A DNA stretch of 11,347 bases from Ruminococcaceae bacterium UBA1213 (GTDB lineage: Bacteria > Bacillota > Clostridia > Oscillospirales > Acutalibacteraceae): the NCBI GenBank assembly GCA_002309275.1, contig DBXL01000160.1, positions 13,722 to 25,068 on the forward strand. The letters run 5' to 3'. Positions within the stretch are counted from its first letter, which is position 1, and every line of letters begins with the position of its first letter. The notes beneath the pieces are model-generated. The model was not told the DNA's origin. It worked only from the letters and a program-made list of their open reading frames with translations, and did not search any database. Made by a program: the position numbers and the translations under genes. Below are positions 1-6,638 of the stretch, piece by piece.

Positions 1-1266
1 GACGGAAAGGAATTTCTTGACGCTGTAAAGATAAGGGAAGTGCTGGGAAAATACTGCAAATTCATGCCGTATGAGATATATTTTTCGGTAGCGGGAGTGG
101 AGAAAAAGGAAGAAGAAAAGCCTGTAAACAATACCACGCCGTTGTGGCTGAAAGCCCCGAAGGACTGCACGACAGAGGAATATGAAGATTTCTACCGTGA
201 CACATTCATGGATATGAATTTGCCGTTGTTCTGGATACACTTGAATGTAGATTATCCGTTCAGATTAAAGGGAATTTTGTATTTTCCGAAGCAGACGGAT
301 AAACTGCAGGTAATGCCGGGAGAAATCAAGCTGTTTTCCAATCAGGTGTATATTGCAGATAATATAAAGGAAGTTGTACCGGAGTTTTTGATGCTTTTGA
401 AGGGCGTAATAGATTGTCCTGATTTGCCGTTGAATGTATCGAGGTCATTTTTACAGAATGACGGAGAAGTTGCAAAGATTTCCAAGCATATCACCAAAAA
501 AGTGGCAGATAAGCTGACATCTGTATTCAAGAATGAACGCAAGAGCTATGAAAGCTATTGGGACGACATTTCACCGTTTATCAAATTCGGCTGTATCAAA
601 GAAGAGAAGTTTTATGACAGGGTAAAGGATATAATGCTTTACAAGAGCATAAACGGAGATTACAAGACATTTGCAGAACTGCCCAAGCAGGGAAATAAAG
701 TTTATTATGTATCAAGCATGGACGAGCAGTCGCAGTATGTGAAGATGTTCAAAGATAACGGGCTTGACGCAATCATACTTGAACATAATATAGATGCACA
801 TTTTGTATCATTCCTTGAATATAAAGAAACAGATACAAAGTTTGTGAGAATAGATTCCGAAATAGGCGAGGCTCTCAAAACAGAGGGTTCTGATGTTATC
901 AATGAAACAGTTGTGGAGATATTCAAGAGATCGTTGAATAAAGAGAAACTGACAATAACTGCACAGGCATTGAAAACAGCGGATACGCCTGCCATTATCA
1001 CAATAAATGAATATGAAAGACGTATGAGTGATATAAGCAAGATATACGGCAATATGTTTGGAAACGCAGGACCTGCCTCCGAAACGCTGATTGTCAATAC
1101 AGATAATAGTGTTGTGAAGAAACTGCCGGCACTCGACAGCGAAAAGCAGGAACTTCTTTGTAAACATATATATGACCTTGCCTTGATAAGCCAGCGTAAG
1201 TTGACAGCAGAAGAACTTGACGGCTTTATTTCAAGAAGTGTAGAGGTTTTGGGATTTATAGGCTGA
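1..1266 (+). CDS. htpG: Molecular chaperone HtpG (Hsp90), 5' end missing
   Basis: Bacterial Hsp90, a cytosolic ATP-dependent dimeric chaperone. The open frame runs from base 1 without a plausible start, so the gene enters from the left; 421 residues are present against about 620-640 for the family. The missing part is the N-terminal GHKL ATPase domain. What is visible is the middle domain, with the typical 'KFMPYEIYF', 'PLWLKAPKD', 'LPLFWIHLN' and 'LPLNVSRSFLQND' segments, followed by the C-terminal dimerisation domain ending 'ELDGFISRSVEVLGFIG'. The GTG at base 40 is internal coding sequence, not the start. The gene ends in TGA just before a bidirectional terminator shared with the convergent glycosyltransferase gene. 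Nothing looks broken within the visible part. The family assignment is firm; promoter and regulation lie outside the window. Confidence 0.95.
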   Translation, partial: DGKEFLDAVKIREVLGKYCKFMPYEIYFSVAGVEKKEEEKPVNNTTPLWLKAPKDCTTEEYEDFYRDTFMDMNLPLFWIHLNVDYPFRLKGILYFPKQTDKLQVMPGEIKLFSNQVYIADNIKEVVPEFLMLLKGVIDCPDLPLNVSRSFLQNDGEVAKISKHITKKVADKLTSVFKNERKSYESYWDDISPFIKFGCIKEEKFYDRVKDIMLYKSINGDYKTFAELPKQGNKVYYVSSMDEQSQYVKMFKDNGLDAIILEHNIDAHFVSFLEYKETDTKFVRIDSEIGEALKTEGSDVINETVVEIFKRSLNKEKLTITAQALKTADTPAIITINEYERRMSDISKIYGNMFGNAGPASETLIVNTDNSVVKKLPALDSEKQELLCKHIYDLALISQRKLTAEELDGFISRSVEVLGFIG

Positions 1267-1272
1267 TAAAAA

Positions 1273-1320
1273 AGCAGTCTGTCGCATGAAAATGACGGCA
1301 GACTGCTGTATTTTTATTTT
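1273..1320. terminator. Bidirectional intrinsic terminator between htpG and the glycosyltransferase gene
   Basis: A 12-bp stem pairs 1273-1284 (AGCAGTCTGTCG) with 1296-1307 (CGGCAGACTGCT) with one G-U pair and an 11-nt loop. It is followed on the + strand by a T-rich tail (1308-1320). On the - strand the complement of the A-run at 1268-1273 supplies the U-tract, so it can stop both convergent genes. The stop codon of the - strand gene (1314-1316) lies inside the + strand T-tail. Confidence 0.9.
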
Positions 1321-2531
1321 TCTTTGGAATATTTTTCAATAAGCTCGTTCATAAGCTGATAAATGCGTTCAGAGGAATTTCCGCAGGAACATCTTTGGAT
1401 AGACTCACGCATTTGTTCAAGTTTTTCGGGGTGGGAAAGGAGGTCTGTAATGGTTCGTGTGCATTGATTGGTTTTTTCGATACGCACAGCCATACCGTTT
1501 CTTATGAGATAATCGGCATTTTGTTCTTCCTGACCTGGAATTGCCTTAAATATACCCATAGGCAGACCTGTTGCAATGGACTCGCTGACGGTAAGACCGC
1601 CCGGTTTTGTAACTATGAGGTCGGAGATTTGCATATATTTTTCAACTTCATTTGTATAGTAAAGGAGTTTGGTAGGCTTGAAGGGCTTTTTATGGCGGGA
1701 GAGTTTCATGCTTGATTTAAAGCCTTCAGGCTTCTGGAGGTCAAATTCAAATAAAGTATTGTTCAAAGTAAGCTTGCTGAGGTATTTTACAAATGTTTCA
1801 TAAAGCTTTTCATTTTTGCCCGTAATGGCAACTATCTGGAAATCACAAGGCGATTTTACTATTTTATGATATACTTTAAGCACGTCTGTAACGCCAAAAC
1901 TGCCAGCCATAATAAGAATAGTAGGCACATCGGGATTAAGTCCCTCACTTTCCATAGCTTCTTTTTTATCTATTTTTTTAAAGAATTCCTGTTTGACGGG
2001 TATTCCGTAAGGGAGGATTTTTTCACCGTCAACGCCTCTCAGCATCATTTGTCCAATCATTTCGGTACTTGATACAATATAGGCATCAACACCGTCACTT
2101 ACATAAGTCTGATGGGCGGCGAAGTCTGTAACAATGCTTATGACGGGGATATGGATATTTTCCTTTACCTTGATTGCGGAAGCCATTTCAGTGCCGATAG
2201 GGTGAGTTGTCAGGATAATGTCGGGAGCAAAGTCATAAACCATAGGCATGAATTTTCTTCTGTACTGGTTGACAGCCACTTCAAAAGTTTTGTTCATAGG
2301 GCTTTCCCTGTCGATTGTCTTATAGAAAGTGCCGTACATTCTGGGAGTTTTGGTTGCCATATATACATACCCTTCAGTGACTGCTTTATTCAGAAAAGGG
2401 CTGGCATATTCAATGGTATCTTCTATGCGTACAACAGAATCGGGTTCTTTTGCCATGATGTAGTCTTTAATGGCATTTGCGGCTCTCATATGTCCGCCGC
2501 CTGTTGTTGCTGAAAAAATGAGAACTTTCAT
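1314..2531 (-). CDS. MGDG-synthase/UgtP-family glycosyltransferase (GT28)
   Basis: A 405-residue glycosyltransferase of the plant MGDG synthase / bacterial UgtP group, which transfers a sugar from a UDP-sugar to diacylglycerol on the inner face of the membrane to make glycolipids and lipoteichoic acid anchors. The N-terminal half carries the glycine loop 'TTGGGHMRAANAIKDY' (about residues 9-24) and the 'TTHPIGTEMASAI' stretch (108-120) of the MGDG-synthase domain. The C-terminal half is the GT28 domain, with 'TKPGGLTVSESIATGLP' (308-324) and 'PGQEEQNADYL' (332-342) at the expected UDP-sugar site. There is no transmembrane helix, as expected for a peripheral enzyme. A lysine/arginine-rich insertion lies at about 265-290. 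The ATG at 2531 follows a good GAAAGGA site, and a promoter is seen at 2564-2592. Family is sure; the exact sugar and acceptor cannot be read from sequence. Confidence 0.88.
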   Translation of the reverse strand: MKVLIFSATTGGGHMRAANAIKDYIMAKEPDSVVRIEDTIEYASPFLNKAVTEGYVYMATKTPRMYGTFYKTIDRESPMNKTFEVAVNQYRRKFMPMVYDFAPDIILTTHPIGTEMASAIKVKENIHIPVISIVTDFAAHQTYVSDGVDAYIVSSTEMIGQMMLRGVDGEKILPYGIPVKQEFFKKIDKKEAMESEGLNPDVPTILIMAGSFGVTDVLKVYHKIVKSPCDFQIVAITGKNEKLYETFVKYLSKLTLNNTLFEFDLQKPEGFKSSMKLSRHKKPFKPTKLLYYTNEVEKYMQISDLIVTKPGGLTVSESIATGLPMGIFKAIPGQEEQNADYLIRNGMAVRIEKTNQCTRTITDLLSHPEKLEQMRESIQRCSCGNSSERIYQLMNELIEKYSKEK

Positions 2532-2563
2532 AATATCGTCCTTTCAAAAAATGTGATAACATT

Positions 2564-2592
2564 ATGATAACATATTCTTAATATAAATTCAA
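2564..2592 (-). promoter_or_regulatory. Promoter of the glycosyltransferase gene
   Basis: Read on the - strand: -35 TTGAAT (2592-2587), a 17-bp spacer, and -10 TATCAT (2569-2564) preceded by an extended-10 TGT. A second copy of TGTTATCA starts 11 bp further downstream on the same strand (about 2561-2554), just past the -10. The promoter is inferred from consensus match and position, about 30-60 bases before the start codon. Confidence 0.65.
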
Positions 2593-2613
2593 TTAAAAAT
2601 TAATTTTTGGGAG

Positions 2614-2642
2614 TTGAAAAAGGGAGAAATTTGTAGTATAAT
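2614..2642 (+). promoter_or_regulatory. Promoter of the Cys-rich microprotein gene
   Basis: TTGAAA (2614-2619), a 17-bp spacer and a perfect TATAAT (2637-2642), a strong sigma-A match. The start site would fall near 2649. It is divergent from the glycosyltransferase promoter, the two -35 boxes being 21 bp apart. Confidence 0.75.
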
Positions 2643-2644
2643 AC

Positions 2645-2656
2645 ATTCTGCAGAAT
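2645..2656. promoter_or_regulatory. Perfect 12-bp palindrome at the predicted start site (candidate operator)
   Basis: ATTCTGCAGAAT is a perfect palindrome lying two bases after the -10 TATAAT and spanning the expected transcription start. The outer bases 2641-2643 and 2658-2660 also pair. Position fits a repressor operator. It does not match the Fur, MntR or DtxR consensus I know, so the regulator is unknown and chance cannot be excluded. Confidence 0.35.
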
Positions 2657-2695
2657 TTTTTAACGGCGTTCACGGGAATGTGAGGGGAGAAAGAA

Positions 2696-2845
2696 ATGAG
2701 TGTTGCAGACATTATAATTGTAGCCCTGCTTGGAGCGGCAATTATAGTAGCTTTGGCAGTAGCCGCTGCAGGAAGAAAAAAAGCAGTAGCTTGTTTGTCA
2801 GGTAACTGTGCTTCATGCAGTAACAGATGTCATTGTAAGCATTGA
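2696..2845 (+). CDS. FeoB-associated-type Cys-rich membrane microprotein (49 aa)
   Basis: A 49-residue protein too short for most gene callers. The ATG at 2696 follows a strong purine-rich site (GAGGGGAGA, from 2682). Layout: a short N-terminus, one membrane helix (about residues 5-25, rich in I, V, A and L), a positive stop 'GRKK' (26-29), then a cysteine-rich tail with C33, C38, C41, C45 and C47 and two histidines. This is the architecture of the FeoB-associated Cys-rich membrane protein family, small proteins usually encoded next to the ferrous iron transporter FeoB and presumed to bind metal at the membrane face. The positive-inside rule puts the Cys tail in the cytoplasm. No feoA or feoB gene lies nearby. 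It has its own promoter and strong terminator, so it is a stand-alone transcript. The gene is well supported; a role in iron handling is only by family association. Confidence 0.82.
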   Translation: MSVADIIIVALLGAAIIVALAVAAAGRKKAVACLSGNCASCSNRCHCKH

Positions 2846-2846
2846 T

Positions 2847-2887
2847 AAAAATTCCTATGCGGTGGTGTACCGCATAGGAATTTTTTT
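2847..2887 (+). terminator. Strong intrinsic terminator after the microprotein gene
   Basis: A 17-bp perfect stem pairs 2847-2863 with 2869-2885 around a 5-nt loop, and the 3' arm runs into seven T (2881-2887). It begins two bases after the microprotein stop codon and separates that gene from the amylase. Confidence 0.93.
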
Positions 2888-2901
2888 GTGTATATTCATT
2901 A

Positions 2902-2930
2902 TTTACAAAATGGGAATATTGATGTAAAAT
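2902..2930 (+). promoter_or_regulatory. Promoter of the amylase gene
   Basis: TTTACA (2902-2907), a 17-bp spacer and TAAAAT (2925-2930). The -35 box and TGTAAA at 2923-2928 form an inverted repeat (TTTACA/TGTAAA, 15 bp apart). I see no good CcpA (cre) match in 2888-2962, which would be the usual catabolite control site of a Gram-positive amylase. Confidence 0.6.
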
Positions 2931-2947
2931 AAATTCAGATAAATTTT

Positions 2948-2954
2948 AAGGGAG
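2948..2954 (+). promoter_or_regulatory. Ribosome binding site that decides the amylase start
   Basis: AAGGGAG ends 8 bases before ATG 2963, normal spacing. The alternative TTG at 2960 would sit only 5 bases away and adds a single residue, so ATG 2963 is preferred. Confidence 0.75.
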
Positions 2955-2962
2955 ATGTTTTG

Positions 2963-5900
2963 ATGAAATCGAAAATCGCAAAGAAAATTTTGTCAATCGG
3001 TCTTGCAGGAGCAATTATTGGAACAGCCGTTGCGGGTATGGGTGCTGTGTCGATCAATGCGAATGCGGCTGAGAGAACGGACTACGGACTTGCCAAGACC
3101 TCTCAGCAGGGTGTCATTCTCCACTGTTGGAACTGGTCTTACAAGAACATCAAGAAGTACATGAAAGACATAGCGGCGGCGGGTTATACATCTGTACAGA
3201 CTTCCCCTGTACAGCAGCCGAAGGATTATTACTGGGAGGGTGTCGCATACGGAAATGTCGGCATACCTGACGGCACAGGCGGCTATGAAGGCAACTGGTG
3301 GAAAGCTTATCAACCTGTCACATTTTCCATATGCAACAACGGCTATACATGGTACGGCAATAAAACGGAGTTTAAAGAGATGTGTGCAGAGGCTGAAAAG
3401 TACGGTGTGAAAGTTATAGTCGATATAGTAGCCAATCACATGGGCAATATACAGGGCTATAAAATTGCAGACAAGAGTGCAAGCCTTGCAGAACAGCAGA
3501 AAGCAGTCATGGCGGATATATCGCCGCAGGTGGGAGAATTCTGGAAAAAGGATATGATGACGGATCCGTCATACTGGCATATCAGCACTTCATGGACACA
3601 TTCAAGTGACGGCAGATTTGACGTAACACAGGGGAATATGGGAATGCCTGATTTGAATACGGGAGATTCCAAAGTACAGCAAATGGTATTGGGACTTTTG
3701 AAAGAGTGTATTGACTGCGGTGCAGACGGCTTCCGATTTGACGCAGCAAAGCACATTGAAACACCGAAAGATAATTCCGCATTTGCAAGTAATTTCTGGG
3801 ATGTCGTTCTTGACGGTGCGAGGGCTTATTACAAGCAGAAGAACGGCTATGACGGAGTATATTTTTATGGAGAAGTGCTGAACAGGCTTGACGATACCAA
3901 TGCAGAGAATTATTATTTAAGCAAGATGTCGCTTACAGACAATTCAACAAGTGATAACTTGAGAAACAGTGTTGTACATGGTTCGGTAAATGCATTGGCA
4001 ACATCAGGCTATTGCGGATATATGCACGGAAAAGCCGACCATGCAGTAATGTGGGCGGAATCGCATGACACATATATGGGCGGCGGTTCGTCATACGATG
4101 CAAACGACTCTGACATAAAAAAGACATGGGCAATATTGGCATCAAGGAAAGATGCAACCGGTTTGTTCTTTGCAAGACCGTATTATTCAAAGGACATACT
4201 TGCAGGAGATGTATCCAAAGCAAGGCAGTCCTATGCAACGATACTTGAAAACGTAGGCGGAGAGCAGACACAATTAGGTGATGTAGGGACTCTCACATGG
4301 GCAGATCCGGCAGTTGTAGCGGCTAACAGATTCAGAAATTTCTTTGTAGGACAGAGTGAAAAGCTTGGAAGTTCCGGAAATACTGCATATAATATGCGTG
4401 GCACAACGGGTGTAGTGATTGTTCGTGGAGAAGGTCCGGGAGCTGTTTCATTGAGTATCGGCATGAAAGACGGCACATATACCGACCAGGTTACAGGAGA
4501 AAAATTCACCGTATCCGGCGGCAGAATCAGCGGTACAATAAAGAATAAAGACGGTATTGCAGTTGTCTATAATCCGACAGTCAATTACGGCACAGTCAAT
4601 CCCGAACAGCCGACAGTTTTGAGAGTAAATGCAAAGACGGCTGATGAAAAAAATGTATTTATGACAAATAAAACAAATGTAACGATAACAGCAGAGGGTG
4701 CAGGCAGTGTTAAATATACCACTTCGGAGGGTGCGACAGGTTCATTTACAGGCACTTCAAAGACAATTTCAATTGGTGCATTGACAGCAACAGGTGCAAA
4801 TGTTACATTGACTGTTACAGCGACAGCGGCTGACGGTACATCAAAAACAAAGAGCTTTATTTATTCAAAGAAAGCTCCCGTTTCGGACTATCCCACATTG
4901 AATAAAGGCGGAGTTGTATTTGACAATTCAACTTACAAATGGGGCAAGGTATATTGTTATGTATATGATGAGAGTGGCAGCAGCGTTGTAAATAACGCAA
5001 ATTGGCCCGGTGAAGCAATGACAGATGAGGGCGATTTCTGGACATACGAATTCCCAAGCAAATTTACGGGAAATGTACAGGTTATTTTCAATAATAACAG
5101 TGGTGTGCAGTATCCGACAGGTGCGGGACTTTCCATGAAAGCAACAGATAAAAAGCTGTTCTCAAATGGTACATTAGGTGTTTTGCCGGAGTCTTCGGGC
5201 AGTCTTACATTGACGCTTACACCGTCTGCAAGTAAAGTAGGTGTTAATCAGAGCGTGACATTCACTGCAAAGGCAGCTTCCAATTCGGGTACGGTGAAAT
5301 ATGCGTTTACAACGTCTGACGGCAAGACACAGGCAGCCTCCACTTCCAATAAATTCACATGGACACCGACCAAAACAGGTACTTATACAATAGCCGTAAA
5401 CGGCGTTGACAGCAAGTCAGACATAACGGCAGTCACTAAAGTGACGGTAACATCATCAAGTGCATTAACAAATAATTCAACATTGTCTGCAACGACAATC
5501 AACTTGGGCAGTAAGATAACAGCGAACTGTGCTGCAACAGGCGGAAAGTCACCTTATACATACGCAGTTTATATTAAAAAGACAAGTGATACTTCATGGA
5601 CTACCAAACAGAATTTTAAATCAAACAGCAGTGTCGTATTCACACCGGCAAAGGCAACGACATATAAAGTCTGCGTAAAGGTCAAGGACAATGAGGGAAC
5701 GATAGCAAAGAAGTATTTTGATGTTACAGTAAAAGATACGTCTTTGAAAAATACCTCAACGCTTTCAGCAACATCTGTAAAGCTTGGTTCAAAAGTTACT
5801 GCAAAATGTTCCGGAACAGGCGGAAAGTCACCCTATACATATGCAGTTTATATTAAAAAGACAAGCGACACTTCATGGACAACAAAACAATCTTTCAAAT

Positions 5901-6019
5901 CCAATGCAAGTGTCGTATTCACGCCGATGAAAGCGACGGCATATCAGGTGTGCATAAAAGTCAAGGATGCCGGCGGAACAATTGCGAAAAAATACATAGA
6001 CCTGAAAGTGACGAACTGA
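2963..6019 (+). CDS. Secreted multidomain alpha-amylase (GH13, AmyE-like) with starch-binding and Ig-like modules
   Basis: A 1018-residue extracellular endo-acting alpha-1,4-glucanase for starch. A signal peptide (KK-rich start, hydrophobic core, likely cut near 'NANAA', residues 33-36) precedes the GH13 barrel (about 45-440), which closely resembles Bacillus subtilis AmyE (subfamily GH13_28): 'ILHCWNWSYKNIKKYMKDI', region I 'VDIVANH' (D154, N158, H159), nucleophile D260 in 'GFRFDAAKH', acid/base E304 in 'YFYGEV' and D369 in 'ESHDTY'. All three catalytic acids are present. Domain C ends near 540. Then come an Ig-like domain (about 545-637), a probable CBM26 starch-binding module (643-742, aromatic-rich, 'NNANWPGEAM', 'VQVIFNN'), another Ig-like domain (about 745-833) and two tandem 93-residue repeats (835-1018). 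There is no dockerin, LPXTG motif or SLH domain, so it is probably released or held by its repeats. The gene is monocistronic, with its own promoter and terminator. Enzyme class is sure; the CBM26 call is moderate. Confidence 0.93.
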   Translation: MKSKIAKKILSIGLAGAIIGTAVAGMGAVSINANAAERTDYGLAKTSQQGVILHCWNWSYKNIKKYMKDIAAAGYTSVQTSPVQQPKDYYWEGVAYGNVGIPDGTGGYEGNWWKAYQPVTFSICNNGYTWYGNKTEFKEMCAEAEKYGVKVIVDIVANHMGNIQGYKIADKSASLAEQQKAVMADISPQVGEFWKKDMMTDPSYWHISTSWTHSSDGRFDVTQGNMGMPDLNTGDSKVQQMVLGLLKECIDCGADGFRFDAAKHIETPKDNSAFASNFWDVVLDGARAYYKQKNGYDGVYFYGEVLNRLDDTNAENYYLSKMSLTDNSTSDNLRNSVVHGSVNALATSGYCGYMHGKADHAVMWAESHDTYMGGGSSYDANDSDIKKTWAILASRKDATGLFFARPYYSKDILAGDVSKARQSYATILENVGGEQTQLGDVGTLTWADPAVVAANRFRNFFVGQSEKLGSSGNTAYNMRGTTGVVIVRGEGPGAVSLSIGMKDGTYTDQVTGEKFTVSGGRISGTIKNKDGIAVVYNPTVNYGTVNPEQPTVLRVNAKTADEKNVFMTNKTNVTITAEGAGSVKYTTSEGATGSFTGTSKTISIGALTATGANVTLTVTATAADGTSKTKSFIYSKKAPVSDYPTLNKGGVVFDNSTYKWGKVYCYVYDESGSSVVNNANWPGEAMTDEGDFWTYEFPSKFTGNVQVIFNNNSGVQYPTGAGLSMKATDKKLFSNGTLGVLPESSGSLTLTLTPSASKVGVNQSVTFTAKAASNSGTVKYAFTTSDGKTQAASTSNKFTWTPTKTGTYTIAVNGVDSKSDITAVTKVTVTSSSALTNNSTLSATTINLGSKITANCAATGGKSPYTYAVYIKKTSDTSWTTKQNFKSNSSVVFTPAKATTYKVCVKVKDNEGTIAKKYFDVTVKDTSLKNTSTLSATSVKLGSKVTAKCSGTGGKSPYTYAVYIKKTSDTSWTTKQSFKSNASVVFTPMKATAYQVCIKVKDAGGTIAKKYIDLKVTN
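5465..5743 (+). repeat. Amylase C-terminal Ig-like repeat, copy 1
   Basis: First of two tandem 279-bp (93-codon) units, residues 835-927, starting 'LTNNSTLSAT'. It contains a cysteine pair (C856 and C904) placed where the facing strands of an Ig fold would carry a disulfide, and a 'YTYAVYIKKT' strand. It matches copy 2 at about 69 of 91 aligned residues by hand count. Confidence 0.85.
5744..6016 (+). repeat. Amylase C-terminal Ig-like repeat, copy 2
   Basis: Second unit, residues 928-1018, starting 'LKNTSTLSAT' and ending the protein. Cysteines C949 and C997 are conserved at the same positions as in copy 1. The 25 residues at unit positions 25-49 are identical between copies while their DNA differs at seven third-codon positions. 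Confidence 0.85.
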
Positions 6020-6027
6020 TAAAATAA

Positions 6028-6071
6028 AACAGCCGGCTTTGTTGAAAAATACAAAGTCGGCTGTTCTTTTT
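6028..6071. terminator. Bidirectional terminator between the amylase and XRE regulator genes
   Basis: A 15-bp stem pairs 6028-6042 with 6051-6065 (one G-U pair, 8-nt loop), followed by CTTTTT on the + strand. The A-rich stretch at 6021-6029 gives a U-rich tail on the - strand, so it can also end the convergent regulator gene, whose stop is at 6099. Confidence 0.88.
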
Positions 6072-6098
6072 CAAAGACAGATTAAATAGTTAAAAAAA

Positions 6099-6455
6099 TC
6101 AGTTCTCTGTTGGGTAATTTCCCGAGCTTACAAGGTCTTTTGCATATTCAGCTAATTTAGAAAGTCCCTTGTTGTTGAGTTTTGCAGAATTTTCTTCGAT
6201 CTGCTTTTTGAGTTCAAGGTCCGTGTACTCCATAGCGACAAGTTCGCCATTAATCTGAATGTACGGGCTTAAACCGAGCAGATAATCTGTGGAAACATTG
6301 AAGTACCTGGCGAGTTTCATAAGAGTTTCACCGTTAGGAATACCACCATTTTTCCATTTGCTTATGATTCCGGATGACAGTCCTATCTCTTTGCCAACGG
6401 GATTGGGTCTTTTGCCGTTGCGAAGGCAGAGATTATAAAATCTTTCCCAGAACAT
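6099..6455 (-). CDS. XRE-family helix-turn-helix transcriptional regulator
   Basis: A 118-residue Cro/CI-type DNA-binding protein. The HTH covers about residues 6-61 ('FYNLCLRNG...KEIGLSSGIISKWKNG...LARYFNVSTDYLLG'), with the usual 'SxxxISKWKNG' recognition helix and the 'YFNVSTDYLLG' end of the HTH_3 domain. The C-terminus is a charged helical tail ('LNNKGLSKLAEYAKDLVSSG') common in stand-alone Firmicutes XRE proteins. I place the start at ATG 6455 because AAGGGGG lies 8 bases upstream; the frame stays open back to 6572 but that stretch carries the promoter and a predicted leader. It lies on the same strand as the zinc operon, 211 bases downstream of znuB, with no partner gene, so its targets cannot be read here. 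Autoregulation is suggested by 21-bp-spaced repeats in its promoter. Many such genes are mobile-element relics, but no other mobile gene is present. Confidence 0.88.
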   Translation of the reverse strand: MFWERFYNLCLRNGKRPNPVGKEIGLSSGIISKWKNGGIPNGETLMKLARYFNVSTDYLLGLSPYIQINGELVAMEYTDLELKKQIEENSAKLNNKGLSKLAEYAKDLVSSGNYPTEN

Positions 6456-6463
6456 AAAAAATA

Positions 6464-6470
6464 CCCCCTT
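6464..6470 (-). promoter_or_regulatory. Ribosome binding site that decides the XRE regulator start
   Basis: On the - strand AAGGGGG lies 8 bases before ATG 6455 and supports a 118-residue protein over the 157-residue open reading frame. Confidence 0.75.
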
Positions 6471-6544
6471 AAAATATAAAAATATTCTTCTGCATACCCA
6501 TTCCTGAGAGGAAAATGGATATAGTATGTGATAAGTCCAAAATA

Positions 6545-6576
6545 TTACCACATCTTTAAAATATTTTACCACATCT
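6545..6576 (-). promoter_or_regulatory. Two direct repeats 21 bp apart in the XRE promoter (candidate operator)
   Basis: AGATGTGGTAA (- strand) occurs twice, at 6576-6566 and 6555-6545. The period of 21 bp is two helical turns, which puts both copies on one DNA face. The upstream copy contains the extended-10 TGG and the start of the -10. The obvious candidate ligand is the XRE protein itself, but this is inference. Confidence 0.5.
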
Positions 6577-6591
6577 ATTCGACAAAAACAA
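6563..6591 (-). promoter_or_regulatory. Promoter of the XRE regulator
   Basis: Read on the - strand: -35 TTGTTT (6591-6586), 17-bp spacer, -10 TAAAAT (6568-6563) with extended TGG. It leaves a leader of about 100 nt before ATG 6455. That leader can form a small bulged hairpin (CCATTTTCCT/AGGAATGG, near 6504-6526). The rest of the 6456-6666 gap holds only the hairpin described next. Confidence 0.5.
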
Positions 6592-6638
6592 GCTTTATTT
6601 CAAATATTTTTGGTGAAATTAAGATATATTTGTGAATG

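Noticed and set aside
705..1097. 130-residue open frame opposite htpG
   Set aside because: Out-of-phase shadow of a well-conserved gene, with no RBS or recognisable domain.
2614..2805. 63-residue frame overlapping the microprotein gene
   Set aside because: It begins at the -35 box of the promoter, has no RBS and is out of frame with the FeoB-associated-type protein.
2888..2962. CcpA (cre) site upstream of the amylase
   Set aside because: No acceptable match to the cre consensus by eye; the TTTACA/TGTAAA inverted repeat coincides with the promoter boxes.
6456..6572. N-terminal extension of the XRE regulator to 157 residues
   Set aside because: The extra 39 codons lack family similarity, overlap the promoter repeats and leader, and ATG 6455 has a well-placed AAGGGGG site.
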